Origin: Nymphaea colorata
Taxonomy: Eukaryota > Streptophyta > Magnoliopsida > Nymphaeales > Nymphaeaceae
DNA length: 64,000 nt
NCBI RefSeq assembly: GCF_008831285.2
Contig: NC_045140.1
Span: forward strand, 26,058,131-26,122,130
Direction of reading: 5' to 3'
Of the stretch, positions 11,986-24,262 are shown in pieces. How positions within the stretch are numbered: position 1 is the first letter of the stretch; the number at the start of each line of letters is the position of its first letter. The notes under the pieces are model-generated. The model was not told where the DNA came from. It worked only from the letters and a program-made list of their open reading frames with translations, and ran no database searches. The position numbers and the translations under genes were made by a program.

Positions 11986-14166
11986 ATGAGAGCAAGCCAG
12001 ACTCCCGGACAAGCCCTCATCCGATTGAATGCCTTGATATCCAAGCACGCACGCTCAGGCCAACACAGGGACGCCCTTCTCCTCTTCCACCATCTCAACT
12101 CCTTCCTCCAACTGAAGCCCGATCATTACACCCTTGCCAGCGCCCTCACCGCCTGCGCCAACCTCGCGGACGTCGCCGCAGGGGAACAACTCCATGCCCA
12201 CGTCACGGTCGCCGGTTTCCAGCGTTACTTACAAGTGGGCAACACTCTAATCGCTTTCTACGCTAAATCCGGTGACCTTCTGTCCGCGCGCCATGTGTTC
12301 GATGAAATTCCTTTCCGTGATGTCTTTTCTTGGACAACTCTCGTTGCTGCCCATGCTAAGTCTGGTGATGTTGAAGTTGCCCTTGGACTGTTGGAGGAAA
12401 TGCCTCAAAGGAACCTCGTGGCTTGGAATGGGTTGATTACGGGCTTTACTCAGAGCGGGCGACCTGAAGTTGCGTTGCAAGTGTTTAAGAGAATGCGGAA
12501 GACGGGCGTGAGTTGTGACCATTACACCTATGCTGGTCTGTTGAGCTTGTGTTCTTCCCAAGAATTTATTTGTTTAGGGAGGCAAATTCATGCTGTGGTG
12601 ATACCAACGGGGCTTCTGGCTAGAGCTTCTGTTGTTAATGCCATGTTGACTATGTACTTCGCTTGTGGGATGCTAGATGATGCTTGTGATATGTTTGTTG
12701 AATCCGTCGACATACATAATCAAGTAACTTTTAACGCTATGATAGCTGGATTAATTGGTACGTCAAAGTATTTGGAAGCCTTGGCTGTGTTCAAGGAGAT
12801 GCAAGAAGCATGTGTATTACCTACTGAATCAACTCTTGTTAGTATTCTTAGCGTGTGCTCTTTTAAGAACATGTTGAAATGTGGGATGCAAGTTCACGGT
12901 CATGTTGTTAAGATGGGCCTTGAAGATCATGTTATAGTGTGCAATGCTGCGATAAACATGTACTCGAACTGCTTAGACTTGCAAAGTGCACGGATGTTGT
13001 TTGAGATGTTGATTAACAGAGATTTAGTTTCATGGAACTCCATGATTGCAGGATATGGGCAGCAGAAGTTCTGGAAGGAAGCCATGGAGGTGTTCTTGAA
13101 GATGCTGAGGAGTGGAATAAGGCCAGATGAGTTCACATATGGAAGCATACTGGCTGGGTTTGTTGGCTTTGAGGCACAAAAATACGTAGAAATGGTTCAT
13201 GGCTTGGCATATAAAGATGGTCTCATATTGAATTCTCAAGTTTGCAACGCTTTGACTAGTACATATGTAAGATGTGGTGCAATCGATGATTGCTTGAAAC
13301 TCTTTAGTGACATGCCTGAGAGAAACTTAATCTCTTGGAATGTGATTATTTCTGCATATGTACAGAATGGATTAGTCATGGAAGCCTGGGATTGTTTCTA
13401 CAAGCTGCAGGAATCCAAGGTTCGTCCTAATTCCTATACACTCAGCATTATATTAAGCACGTGTGGGTGTATCTCGGCTCTTAGACAAGGGCAGCAAGTT
13501 CATGCCTATATTCTTAGATGTGGACTAGAATGGGAGACGTCGTTGGGGAATGCCCTCGTTACTATGTATGCCAAATGTGGATGCTTAAGTTGGTCAAGAG
13601 ATGTATTTTACAGATTGCGTCAAAAGGACGTCGTCTCTTGGAATGCCATGATTGCTGCTTATGCCCAACATGGGGAAGGAGAGGAGGCACTCGGTTGCTT
13701 TGAGACAATGGGACAGTTGGGAATCCTGTATGATCAAGTCACGTTCACTGTCATTCTCTCTGCTTGTAGTCATGCAGGTTTAGTTGATGATGGCTGTCGT
13801 ATTTTCTCCTCTATGATTAAGGATTATGGCTTGTCGCCCAGCCAAGATCACTACTCATGCATAATTGATCTCCTTGGACGAGCTGGAAATCTTGACGAAG
13901 CAAAGAGATTTATAAAGGGGATGCCCTTTGAAGCGGGTTCATATATCTGGTGGGCTCTATTAAGTGCTTGCAGAGCTCATGGGGATGTAAGGTTGGGAGA
14001 AATTGCAAGCAAATACCTTCTGCAGTTTGAACCAAACAACCCTGCGGTGTATGTCCTTTTATCTAATATACATGCATCAGCAGGGCAGTGGGAAGACGCA
14101 GCTCGTGTTAGAGATCTGATGAGAGAGAATGGAGTGGTGAAGGAGCCCGGACGTAGCTGGATTTGA
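11986..14166 (+). CDS. Pentatricopeptide repeat protein, PLS class, E subgroup
   Basis: A single uninterrupted exon, as is usual for plant PPR genes. It encodes 726 aa from the first in-frame ATG. Tandem PPR motifs cover most of the protein, with signature segments such as VGNTLIAFYAKSGDLLSARHVFDEIP, DVFSWTTLVAAHAKSGD and DVVSWNAMIAAYAQHGEGEEAL. The C-terminal E region runs from about residue 630 (LLSACRAHGDVRLGEIA) to the stop after KEPGRSWI. There is no DYW deaminase domain. Such proteins bind RNA in mitochondria or chloroplasts and usually guide C-to-U editing with a DYW partner. Length and layout resemble Arabidopsis At3g49740, recalled without a search. The frame stays open back to 11845 and that extension is S/R/L-rich like a transit peptide but has no ATG, so the true start is uncertain. 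Confidence 0.9.
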   Translation: MRASQTPGQALIRLNALISKHARSGQHRDALLLFHHLNSFLQLKPDHYTLASALTACANLADVAAGEQLHAHVTVAGFQRYLQVGNTLIAFYAKSGDLLSARHVFDEIPFRDVFSWTTLVAAHAKSGDVEVALGLLEEMPQRNLVAWNGLITGFTQSGRPEVALQVFKRMRKTGVSCDHYTYAGLLSLCSSQEFICLGRQIHAVVIPTGLLARASVVNAMLTMYFACGMLDDACDMFVESVDIHNQVTFNAMIAGLIGTSKYLEALAVFKEMQEACVLPTESTLVSILSVCSFKNMLKCGMQVHGHVVKMGLEDHVIVCNAAINMYSNCLDLQSARMLFEMLINRDLVSWNSMIAGYGQQKFWKEAMEVFLKMLRSGIRPDEFTYGSILAGFVGFEAQKYVEMVHGLAYKDGLILNSQVCNALTSTYVRCGAIDDCLKLFSDMPERNLISWNVIISAYVQNGLVMEAWDCFYKLQESKVRPNSYTLSIILSTCGCISALRQGQQVHAYILRCGLEWETSLGNALVTMYAKCGCLSWSRDVFYRLRQKDVVSWNAMIAAYAQHGEGEEALGCFETMGQLGILYDQVTFTVILSACSHAGLVDDGCRIFSSMIKDYGLSPSQDHYSCIIDLLGRAGNLDEAKRFIKGMPFEAGSYIWWALLSACRAHGDVRLGEIASKYLLQFEPNNPAVYVLLSNIHASAGQWEDAARVRDLMRENGVVKEPGRSWI

Positions 14167-16200
14167 ATAGGGGGGCCTCTATTGTGGAAAGCAGCCCCGG
14201 CAGTTCTCATTCACTACCGTCCCCAAAAAATTCAATAATGAAAACGAGCCATAATCTAGAACTTCAATACCAGAAGCTAAATAGAATACGGATAGCTCTG
14301 ATTTGTCACCTCTTTACTCTAATCACGGAAACTATTAATTGGAAAGGTTGCAAGAATTGCTAGCACTATGAATGTCGATACATGCAAGGGATATTGAATA
14401 TGACCATTATCGGATCTCACTAATGCTCATGGCAAGAATAAACTCTAACGCAGCTACTATCATCGGTACCATCATCCGGAATATTCTTAAACTCCTTAAT
14501 CATGATGATATATTCCCAGCAACGGCGTTTATCTGTGCCCATTGTTGTACCATTTGTATTTATTGTTGGATTCTTTGAACCTTGTAACTCTTGAATAGTC
14601 TTGCCTGTACTATTCATGCACCAACATGATGGTGGCTCGATACAAAGAAAGAAATTTCTACCCAGCGTATCTCCGGCATGCCTTTGTCATAGAAATTGAA
14701 AGAAACTTACGTATTGACTAGCATCCCGTTCTTGGACCACTTGGTTTGGTTTTTTGTCAGGCCTGTCCACTGGCCTATTCACGTCCTATTGCTGCTCATA
14801 AATAGTCACGGTCGTGTTCAGTTCATATTACCTCTCGATCCTGGTCCCAAAGTTCAAGACATATTAGAAATAAGTGGGTTTGACCGACTGCCGTGTCTTC
14901 TGTAGAGTGGCCTTGGAATATAGGAGAGACGAGGATTGAATAACCGCAAGCATGTGGCATTATGCTTAACAAGTTACAGAACAAGCCAGATTAAGTTTTT
15001 GGAATAATCCTACATCAAACACAAAAAATGAGCGTTCCGGCTACGCTGGTTACAGTTGAAGGCCAGAAAAAATTCAAAATCAAGCTAGAGAATGTCCTGC
15101 CAATATTTTTAACTGTAAGCCAGACGTTGCTGCCTGCTAGGCATGATGACCGGATGACATGATCGGCCATAAAATCAGTCGGTCGAATGGTGTAAGATTA
15201 AGATTATCTTAATGTTTAATTATCTAACCAAACACAGTGTGAACATAAGTTTGCCTATGGAAAGACTGCAACCCACAAGTTAACGTTATCCTTCAGGTGG
15301 ATTAAAAACCACGGCCTCCTAGATGTAGTAGGGAGAACTAGTGATATGCTCCTTCTAAATAATAACTGATAGAAAGGTGGCTTGTGCAGATTCTTCCTGA
15401 ATTAGAATGTGGAACTGGAATAACAATTTTCAGTAGGATGTTATGCTGCTACAACCAGCTTTGTGGAAAACAAGAGTGCCAATATTAACTGCCATATTCC
15501 AAAATGAGATTTGATGGTGGAAAGAAATCATTGTCATCTATACCTAAGAGTAATTGAAGGAATTTATTTCCTTGTTCAGCCTCGACGACGCTTTGAAAGC
15601 CATCTGCTAGATAATTTTTTGAAGAAAAGAGAATCACTGATTAAACCTTAGCGACATCTCACTCAGTGAATAACAACAATTTCCTAGGGAAAAAGAAGGG
15701 ATATTTCCCAATGAAAATAATGCTTAAATTTTAATTATTGAATATACAATAACCTTTTGAAATTATCTGAAGAAACCCACAGAATTATGACAATGTTAGT
15801 AATGCAATAGTTTGGCAAAAACCATGATATTTTTATATGTCATAACCTTTGATGATTTCTTCTTTTCAAAATTGCACATATAACTGCAGAATGTTAGAAA
15901 AATGGTCCTTATTTGCGACGGCATAACCATTTTTCATTGGAAGAGCAAAGCCCTATCCATTCATCCTTATTTCTTTGGTTCATTTTTTATCTTATTTAAC
16001 AACTTGGTCTACTCCCACACTGGGCTTGGGCCTCCATCCATGGATCCCAACTCTTCTGTCGTAGTTTTGGTTTCAATTTAAAAAGACTACAAACCAGGGC
16101 AACCAACTACTTAACAACCTCTTTTATAAGTTCTCTAAGATCTCAATCCAAAAAATAAGATTCCAACCCAAAAAAGCTAATAATCAAGACAACCAATCAA

Positions 16201-16389
16201 TTGACAACCATTTTTAGAAGTCCTCTAAGATTCTTCACAATCAATCAATTGACAACTATTTTTAGAAGTCCTCTAAGATTCCTCCCAATCAATCAATTGA
16301 CAACCATTTTTAGAAGTCCTTTGAGATTCCTCTCAATCAATCAATTGACAACCATTTTTAGAAGTCCTCTAAGATTCCTCACAATCTTA
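16201..16389. repeat. 48-bp tandem repeat, about 4 copies
   Basis: Units begin at 16201, 16249, 16297 and 16345, each starting TTGACAACCATTTTTAGAAG with a few substitutions; the last is slightly truncated. A more diverged unit may lie at about 16099-16150. Because 48 is divisible by three, the plus strand stays open across all copies and translates as a 16-residue repeat, but no gene context supports expression. Confidence 0.9.
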
Positions 16390-17906
16390 AGTATAAGACT
16401 CAACTTTTCAAAGTGAGGTGTTACATCTTACAGGAAAAGTTTAAAACAACCTATTTTTGTTAACAGGTCTTTGCTTCAATAGTAGAAAAAAGTTCTTACT
16501 TGCAGCCTTCTCTGCATCAGTTCAAATTGCCTAAACACAATGAAAGATGAGTGCAGTCTCTATCATATTACAGCCAGTCAGATATTCTCAAACACGGCAC
16601 ATGATTCTTCTTCATCTTCTTGACAGTACCATGTTTGATTTCGCAAAGAAGCACAACTGTATCCAGGATATGAAAGAACAAGCTGCTGCAATGTTGGACC
16701 ACTGAGACGCTCGAAGCCACATGCTCCCAACCACCTTTACGACTCCAATTTTGGACCACCTTATCACCCTCTCATTTATAAATGATAACAAAAGGCTAAA
16801 CCATGGCACGCAATCATAATAAAAAGACACAACACTTTCCGTGACAATTTCTTTAGCAATTGACGTCTTAAAGTTAGCATCTTTTGCTATTTTTACTCCT
16901 ACAAGCTTAATCCTTTTTTGATTCTTAGGCTCTTCCATAAAAGGAGAGCCAACGACACTTGCCATTATAAAAGCTCATAATCATGAGAGAGAAAGAAAAA
17001 TATAGTCATGAATGGGAGGATCTAATCACAAGCACATGATCGTAAGCGAATGTTTGTTCTATCTGCAGAAGCATCACTTGTTCAAAAGGTGGAAGCAAAT
17101 GCTATGGTATAGGCCGAGGCTGGATCCTCACAAAAGGCAAGCACAAATCCAACGCTCGAAGAGAATATAAAAATGAATCCCTGCTTTTCTCATCTTGATT
17201 TCGACAAGACTTCACGATAATGATGCGATCGCGAGAAGATTTTATATTTGATTGGTGACTTGTCGATGCTTATCGATAGACATGGAACTAGGGTTCTTAG
17301 GCACGACTTAGGCCTGTCTCAAACTTGGGGCCAAAAACTCAGCCCCCACTAAGGAACGATTTGGAAGTAAGTTTCAACTGGCATATCTATATATATAGAG
17401 AAAGAGGAGAGAGAGACACCTTTAGAAAGAACTGGGAGAGGAATTCCAATGAGATACGAAAAGTTGAATGTGGGTAGAAGCCAACAAATGAACTTTAATT
17501 TCATGTGATGTAAAGAGAGGGTTGAAGTTAATCACCTTTGAATTGAATGGTCTGAAGAACATCAATACATGCTCCCAAAAAAGAAAAAGAAAACACTTGG
17601 TCAAAAGAAAATGCTATGTTTCCATGTTTGTGCCAGCGTGCACAACAGCACAAGTGTGAAATATTTCTAATTAATGTTTAGTTAAAATGACAGAAGCCAA
17701 ACTCTTATGATCGCGAAAGCAAAACGACCTTCATAACTCAGATGCCATAAAACTTTTTCTATTGACGTTCTCTACAAACTTGCTTGCATCTTCAATCTTT
17801 AAAAAATAAAAGTGATTGGCAATCACGCAATGGAGTCCCCCACATGATCTGATCCCATCTTTCTCTTGCCGTCTCCACCCAAAATGTTACCATAAAAGCA
17901 AGTGGC

Positions 17907-18057
<151 letters not shown>

Positions 18058-21000
18058 TTAAATTAGAAGCTGGTTTATTTTATTGTGATCGAACTTGCTG
18101 GTTAGGGAATATTTGGATCATCGGGCTGCGCAAGTGGAGCGTTGGCGATGGAAAGAGAGGATCAAAATGGTTGATGGGGTCACTTTTGGAGAACATCGAT
18201 GCACTCAATGGCGTGGCCTGAAACATGAGCATGTGCCTGTGCATCTGCAGAAGCTCCATGTTTTTTCTAGGCCAACAATCATGGCGGCCCCTAAGTTGGG
18301 AGACTTGTGCGCCATTAATTTAAGCAAGATATCACAATCATGCTCCAAAAAGACGGCCAACCAGAGCATGCCTTGCAAGAGAAAAGATGCACTTGTACAT
18401 TAAAAAGGATGCTGCTTTATTAATTATAAAAGAAGGAAAACAATGGCTGCCCACAATGAAAGCCAAACTCAATCATAAATCTACCTATCATGCCTCAGTA
18501 CAAGCTCACGTGGCCTGAGGACCATGGGATCTAATAAGGTTATAACTCATAAAGCATTGCTTTCTGTCAGGCTTCAATTTTTTTCTTTTCTCCTTCTGAG
18601 ATGGTAACGTTTAACTGGATCCTTGAATACTGAGAAAAGGCAAGTCTTCTCAACTTAGCATGATAATGTTACAGTTAGGCATGACAAACAAGGCCTCCAA
18701 ATGCATGTGCACGTACGTCTATAATAAAAATACTTGTAATTAATGCAAGGAGGACTAAAGTTTTTACATTCGTTCTAGGATAAGAAGAACCAAGGATGTT
18801 AAAACATGACATATTTGAAGTTCATAAATCTAATGGTGATCAGATTACTTGAAAGTTTCTCTTGCCCTTCGAATGAAAAGCAGATCAAACTTGGAATCAC
18901 ACCAAAATTGCACATGATAAGCTTTGGGTAGCCTGATTTTTTTGTTCCTTCCTTTAAGTTTAGTTCATCGTTTACTTGCTCCATCTGCAATTCATGGCTG
19001 TTTCTACTAGCAAAGTCCTCCCTGGTGGGCTGGTGAAAGCTTGGTCCGAAGTTCTATTTACATGAGTGCTACTCTTCCAGACTGCAAATGGTGACAACTG
19101 CTATTTTTGAATTGAATTAAATAACTATAAGTTTACCCAGGTTCCAAAGTAGTCGTAAAGCCTGAGGTTAAGGAGTGGGGCTTCGGCCTCTTTTGGGTAT
19201 CTCTCCCTATTTCTATTAGAGAAGGCATTGTTAGAGCTAATGTTTTTGAGTTGCAATTAGTTTATCACAAGAATCATTTAGAGAGCGAAAGTACATCAGT
19301 GAGGTGCGGTATTGCACATGCGTTTGAGCACGATGACCACCAATTGCACTCATTTTGTCATCCATTATGCTGAGGCTGGGCTCACAGTTGGGATGTAGAT
19401 GATTTTGATGGATTCAGGTTCAACCTAACATTTGCTTGACTCCACTTAATGTGATTATTTTATGATTGAATTTAAATTCAAACCTTATTTTTCAAAACCA
19501 AATATGGATCTGATTAGCATAAGACATGACATTTACATGTAATTATTAGGTCAGATCCTTATCAGATCACAGAACTATATGTTTGGATCCAAATTCATTA
19601 AGTAATGAGACCCAAATTTCTTCACCAGGACAAACTGAATAATCAAAAATTGGATCTGCAAACAGGAATTGTGCATCATTGGTGTCATAATCGACAGCCT
19701 CAACTATTGCAGTTCAATGTTAGAATCTGATAGAGATGGTGCCAAAGCATGTCCTCACTCAAGGCGCGTTGGCAAAACGCTGAAGTGGATTCTCTCTCTC
19801 TCGAGAAAGCGATTGATGTTTGTTTCTCAAGAGCAACAGAGGAGTTACTTTTTCTCTCACACCTTTTTGCATGAAAAGCAATGGCATCCAAACACTGTTC
19901 TCCACATTTTCCAGACAAAATAAATAAAAAAAAATTTGCTTTCCGAGGTGAGAAAACATTTCCCAGGAGCTCGAAGATGCAATTTCTGGCTCTGCTACCC
20001 GCAGAAGAAAGCAGAATAAAAAATATCGACGATGCTATCATGTTCAACAACAGAGCAAGATTTGGAAGGGAAGAAGATGATGACATTTTGGAAAAGAGTG
20101 CTACTTTTTCACATGTGACAATGTTACCTTCATCTAATTGTATAAATGGGGACACCAAATTCAATAAATGATATACTCTGATGATCTCTCCCATTCAACA
20201 GGCCTTAGCTGGAAACTATCTGTACTTTTTATGAAGGACAATTTTGTGGCACTGTTTCACTGTTTGGTAGTTTTCTTTGGGATATGAAACAGGAGAGTGC
20301 AATTATGTTGGCCCAGAAACCAATGCACACAGGGCCTTGTAGTTTGAACTTTGAACAAGCGGCAGACCAACACTGATAAAGCAAGGACTTCGGCATCCAG
20401 TGAAAAGAAATGCCAGAAATTGATTCCAAGGACGTGAAGCGCATGGCTTAGTAAGTTGCAGTGGAATATTTTCTTCTTCATAATCCTAATCCGGATATTG
20501 TGACCATTTTGGTGTTTGTGGCTTTTGTGGATTATGGTGTGATTCTCTCCTATATATCTCACTAGCATGTTTGAAGGTGGGATTTGTTGGCATGGATTCT
20601 TAATCAGTAAAGAAGAAAATTGGAATTTTCTTGTATAAATTCATGAAAACAATTTAAAATCGTTTTTACAACTAATGGGGGTAGTACTAGAAGAATGACC
20701 ATGCATGACAGAGATTCTTTTAACAACCAAAAGAAAGAGCTTACCCCTATGGTATAGGTTCTCTGATTAGAAAAATGGGGAAAGAGAATCCGTGAAAAAA
20801 AATTGAGTACATATTTGTCAAAAAATAAAAAATGAACAGTTACCCCTTTTTTTTTGTTTGTTGCAATTTCTTACTAGACATGAGATCCCGGGATATCGCA
20901 GCGTGGGGAAACAAGAATGCTCGCTCTCTTCCTTTTTTCCTTTTTCTTTCTGGAAAGAAACTCAACAACATTGAAGGAGTTCTTTACTGAAGATTTTAAT

Positions 21001-21332
21001 CTTCATTTTTTCGTCATCTTCAATTGCCACAGATAGAATACTGATTACAACAAGTTCTAGCAAACTCTGGCGACATTTGGTAGTCTTAACATATCTTAAG
21101 TAAAAACAATATTGTTTGATTCAATACATGGAGAAATTGCACCCAAATCAAAAGGCTTAATCATATTCTAGGTTCATAAAGCCCAGTTGCTAATGAAATT
21201 ATACAAAGTTGACAACAATAAAACTCGAAACGTAGATGTTGGGTTAACAATGGAAGTCCGACTTCATGACATAAAGTAAAATAATGCTTCTCTCTTTGCC
21301 CTAAGAGGGTTAATGAAGCTGATGGGGATGAG

Positions 21333-21334
<2 letters not shown>

Positions 21335-21369
<35 letters not shown>
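21335..21369. repeat. (CT)n microsatellite
   Basis: A CT tract interrupted by one TT. Intergenic. Confidence 0.9.
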
Positions 21370-21702
21370 GTTTTTGATATAAGCCAAAATGTGCTAGTAA
21401 AGGGGCTTGTGGCACCAAACAGCTGGGCGTATTATTCACCCCAAACATTGGACAACCTGCCCAAGAGGAACAAGATAGGCGATTCTTGGAGGACCAAGGC
21501 AGGCAGGGAGATCTTGCAGGTTGAGTGCTCTACATGAACACATGAATAAAGCGAGGCCCTTGAAGAGATAGGGCAACACATTGCATCACAAAGGGAATCA
21601 GGACAAGCAAGACAGAGGGGAAAGGACCTAAGCTTTTCTTTTCAAGGGTGACATCTTCAAAGGAAGCGACAAATGGCTTGGGAGGAGTGTTGAGTATGGA
21701 GG

Positions 21703-21921
21703 AAACACAGGTCTCTGTTGAAGTGCCATGTGAATTGGGGCCACCCTTTGGCCATGGTGGTACAGCATTGCAAAATATATCTTGACATAAGCTAAGTTAC
21801 TCAAACTCTGTAAACACAGGTTTCTGTTGAAGTGCCATGTGAATTGGGGCCACCCTTTGGCCATGATGGTACAGCATTGCAAAATAGACATGTATTTTGA
21901 CATGAGCTAAGTTTCTCAAAC
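21703..21921. repeat. 109-bp tandem duplication
   Basis: Two adjacent copies start at 21703 and 21812, each with AAACACAGG, then CTGTTGAAGTGCCATGTGAA and a shared GGCCACCCTTTGGCCAT palindrome-like segment. The second copy has a short insertion around ATAGACATGTATTTTGACAT. The near identity suggests a fairly recent duplication. No coding role is seen. Confidence 0.9.
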
Positions 21922-23837
21922 TCTTTATGGCTCCATCTTATCTTATCTTCTTCTTTTTTTTATCTGAATTGAAGCAGTAGATCACTCTTTGTGACATTAA
22001 TGGATAGGCAGTAACCAACTTTTTGGTACCATGCCCATGTTCAGCAAAGTTCATGGACAAATGTTAAATCCATTTTTTCTGTCTCTACTTCTCCCGACCA
22101 AAGGCTGTTGTTGTACCTGAAAAGCGAAAATGTTACATACTTTTGTTCGTATTTTGCTTTTTATCTTGATTTCTGTGGTTCCTTCTTGCTATTGAAATTT
22201 TTATCAGAGAAACTCTAAACCCTGGCTGTACATTGGTAAAAGAACCTCAAGGTTGGTTCTTTTCTTCCTAACTTGTTCAACAGGAGTTGCTTTCGACTTT
22301 GCAGGAAGCAGTATTGTCTAGGTCTGAAATCACGCACATTTGCAGGCAGTTTTGATTATGTATTTGTTTCTTTTGCTTTTAGAACCTGAAAGATCATCAA
22401 GATTATTTAACTTGTTGAGGAAAACCTTGCTTCTCAAAGCATGATGACTTCTTTCCTGTTGAGATCTTGTTGGGACCGATCATGCATGAGTCGTGACACT
22501 GAACCCCCACCAACTGTGCAGAAATAGATAATAATCTGCATTATGCGACCTTTCCAGGACTCCCACTGATCTTCACATCTCTCAAAATTTGGCAATCGCA
22601 CAAAAATCAGAAAGAAAGCAAAAATTGAGACTCTTGTCTAAAGCTAGCAGGAAAAGGAAAAAGGAACTTTTGGGTCAATCTTTGATCTATCTGTCAAGTA
22701 GTCAGGCTTTGTCCAATATTGTCAAATAAAGATAAAAAAGAAAGAAAACAAAAGAAAAAAAACAACTTTAATGTGGCAAACTTTTAAGGTTAGTATGAAA
22801 AAAAGAAATCCTAACCAATTTCCTTTGACTGAATTGATTTGGTAGTGTCTAGAAAAATAAAACTGGTTTGGCCAATCTAATGAGGCAAAATGGTTAGATA
22901 TACTTTTGGTTTCACCATGTTCAAAGTTTGAACCCTGATTCAGATACAAACCATTAAAACCCATGTGTCTGACCTTCTCCATTCCCAACTCATTTATGAC
23001 AAAAAAAATTATAGCAGGAGCCAGCAATTGACATGTCACAAGAGAAAGCTCCACATGAGGAGCCCTCTTGCACCATGATGTGACAAATGCACAAAGTTTG
23101 CATCAAAGCTGCTGTCCATGGTTCACTTTTGTCACTCAAACAAGTTAAGGACCAACTTGAGGCCTTTCCTCTCCACATCTAAAACCCAACAACTTAGACA
23201 TCAGATACTCATCTTCCCACAAAACAAAGGTGTTTTTGAGTCTGAAATGGAACTTTTTGGGGACTAAAGAATGTGAAAAGACCTGTAGTATTTCATGTTA
23301 AGTGGGGAGTATAATAATAGCTTGGAGTTAGTGGGGGGAGAGAATGAAGATGATTCTTTTTCTTGATGAAAAGAAAAGTGGTGGGGAATGAAGATGAGGC
23401 CCATTGAAGACTCAGAAGCCAAAGAAAAGAGTTGATCAGCTTTTTGATAATTAGATGTCATAATAAGTACAGAGAAAAGAGAATGGGACTGGGCATTTGT
23501 GCAATTAAATGCTTATCAAATCTACCTTGCCATTCACTGAATGTAGTGCCAAACATAGCCCTTTGAGTTGTTAGACCATCAATTATTATAGAATCCACAA
23601 AATTGTTAATATCCTGGAAACTTCAAGGCACAGAAAAGTCACTTTTTTGAAAGCTTTTGAGAGGAAATGATGTTGAGTGGGGGATATTGACAATGTTGTA
23701 AATGTGGGTTTCAGAGCCTTCTATATATATAAAAAAAAAACTTACAAATTTAAAATATTTTTTTCATTAATATATTGGCTGATAATCAAGAGTAATGGTT
23801 GCATTTTTTGCCTAAGTGAGGTCAATAAAATAATGGG

Positions 23838-24262
23838 GTTGACGAGTCATTTGCTTAACGAGTCGAGCTCGAGTTCATAAGTCGAGTCAAATAATGACTT
23901 CGAGTTCAACAAGTAATTGTCGAGTCGAGGTCGAGCCTTAGTCAAGTTTGTCGAGCTTTAATCAAGTCGATATATTCAAACGAGTTTACGAGTTTGTCGA
24001 GCGTTAATTGAATAGAGCTCGAGTTCAACATGTAAAGATGAATATCAATACTATTCAAACGAGTTTGTCGAGTCTTAATCAAGTCGAGCTCGATGTCAAC
24101 ACGTAACGATGAATATCAATTCTATTCAGACGAGTTTGTCGAGCTTTAATCGAATCGAGCTTGAGCTGCTTCCGTCGAGCTATTCTCGAGCCGAATCGAA
24201 CTTGAGGTTTCATTGGTCGAGCCGAGCTCGAGCTAACTCAGCTTGACTCGTGTCCACCCTAT
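23838..24262. repeat. TCGAG-rich imperfect repeat region
   Basis: About 420 bases are built from degenerate units around GAGTTTGTCGAGCTTTAATC and TCGAGCTCGAG, ending near CTTGACTCGTGTCCACCCTA. Similar CGAGCTCGAG blocks are familiar as low-complexity dispersed repeats in plant genomes. No terminal repeats were found that would place it in a transposon class. Confidence 0.7.

Noticed and set aside
19700-20194. 164-aa minus-strand open frame
   Set aside because: No recognisable domain and no splice context, with part of it derived from CT-rich repeat sequence.
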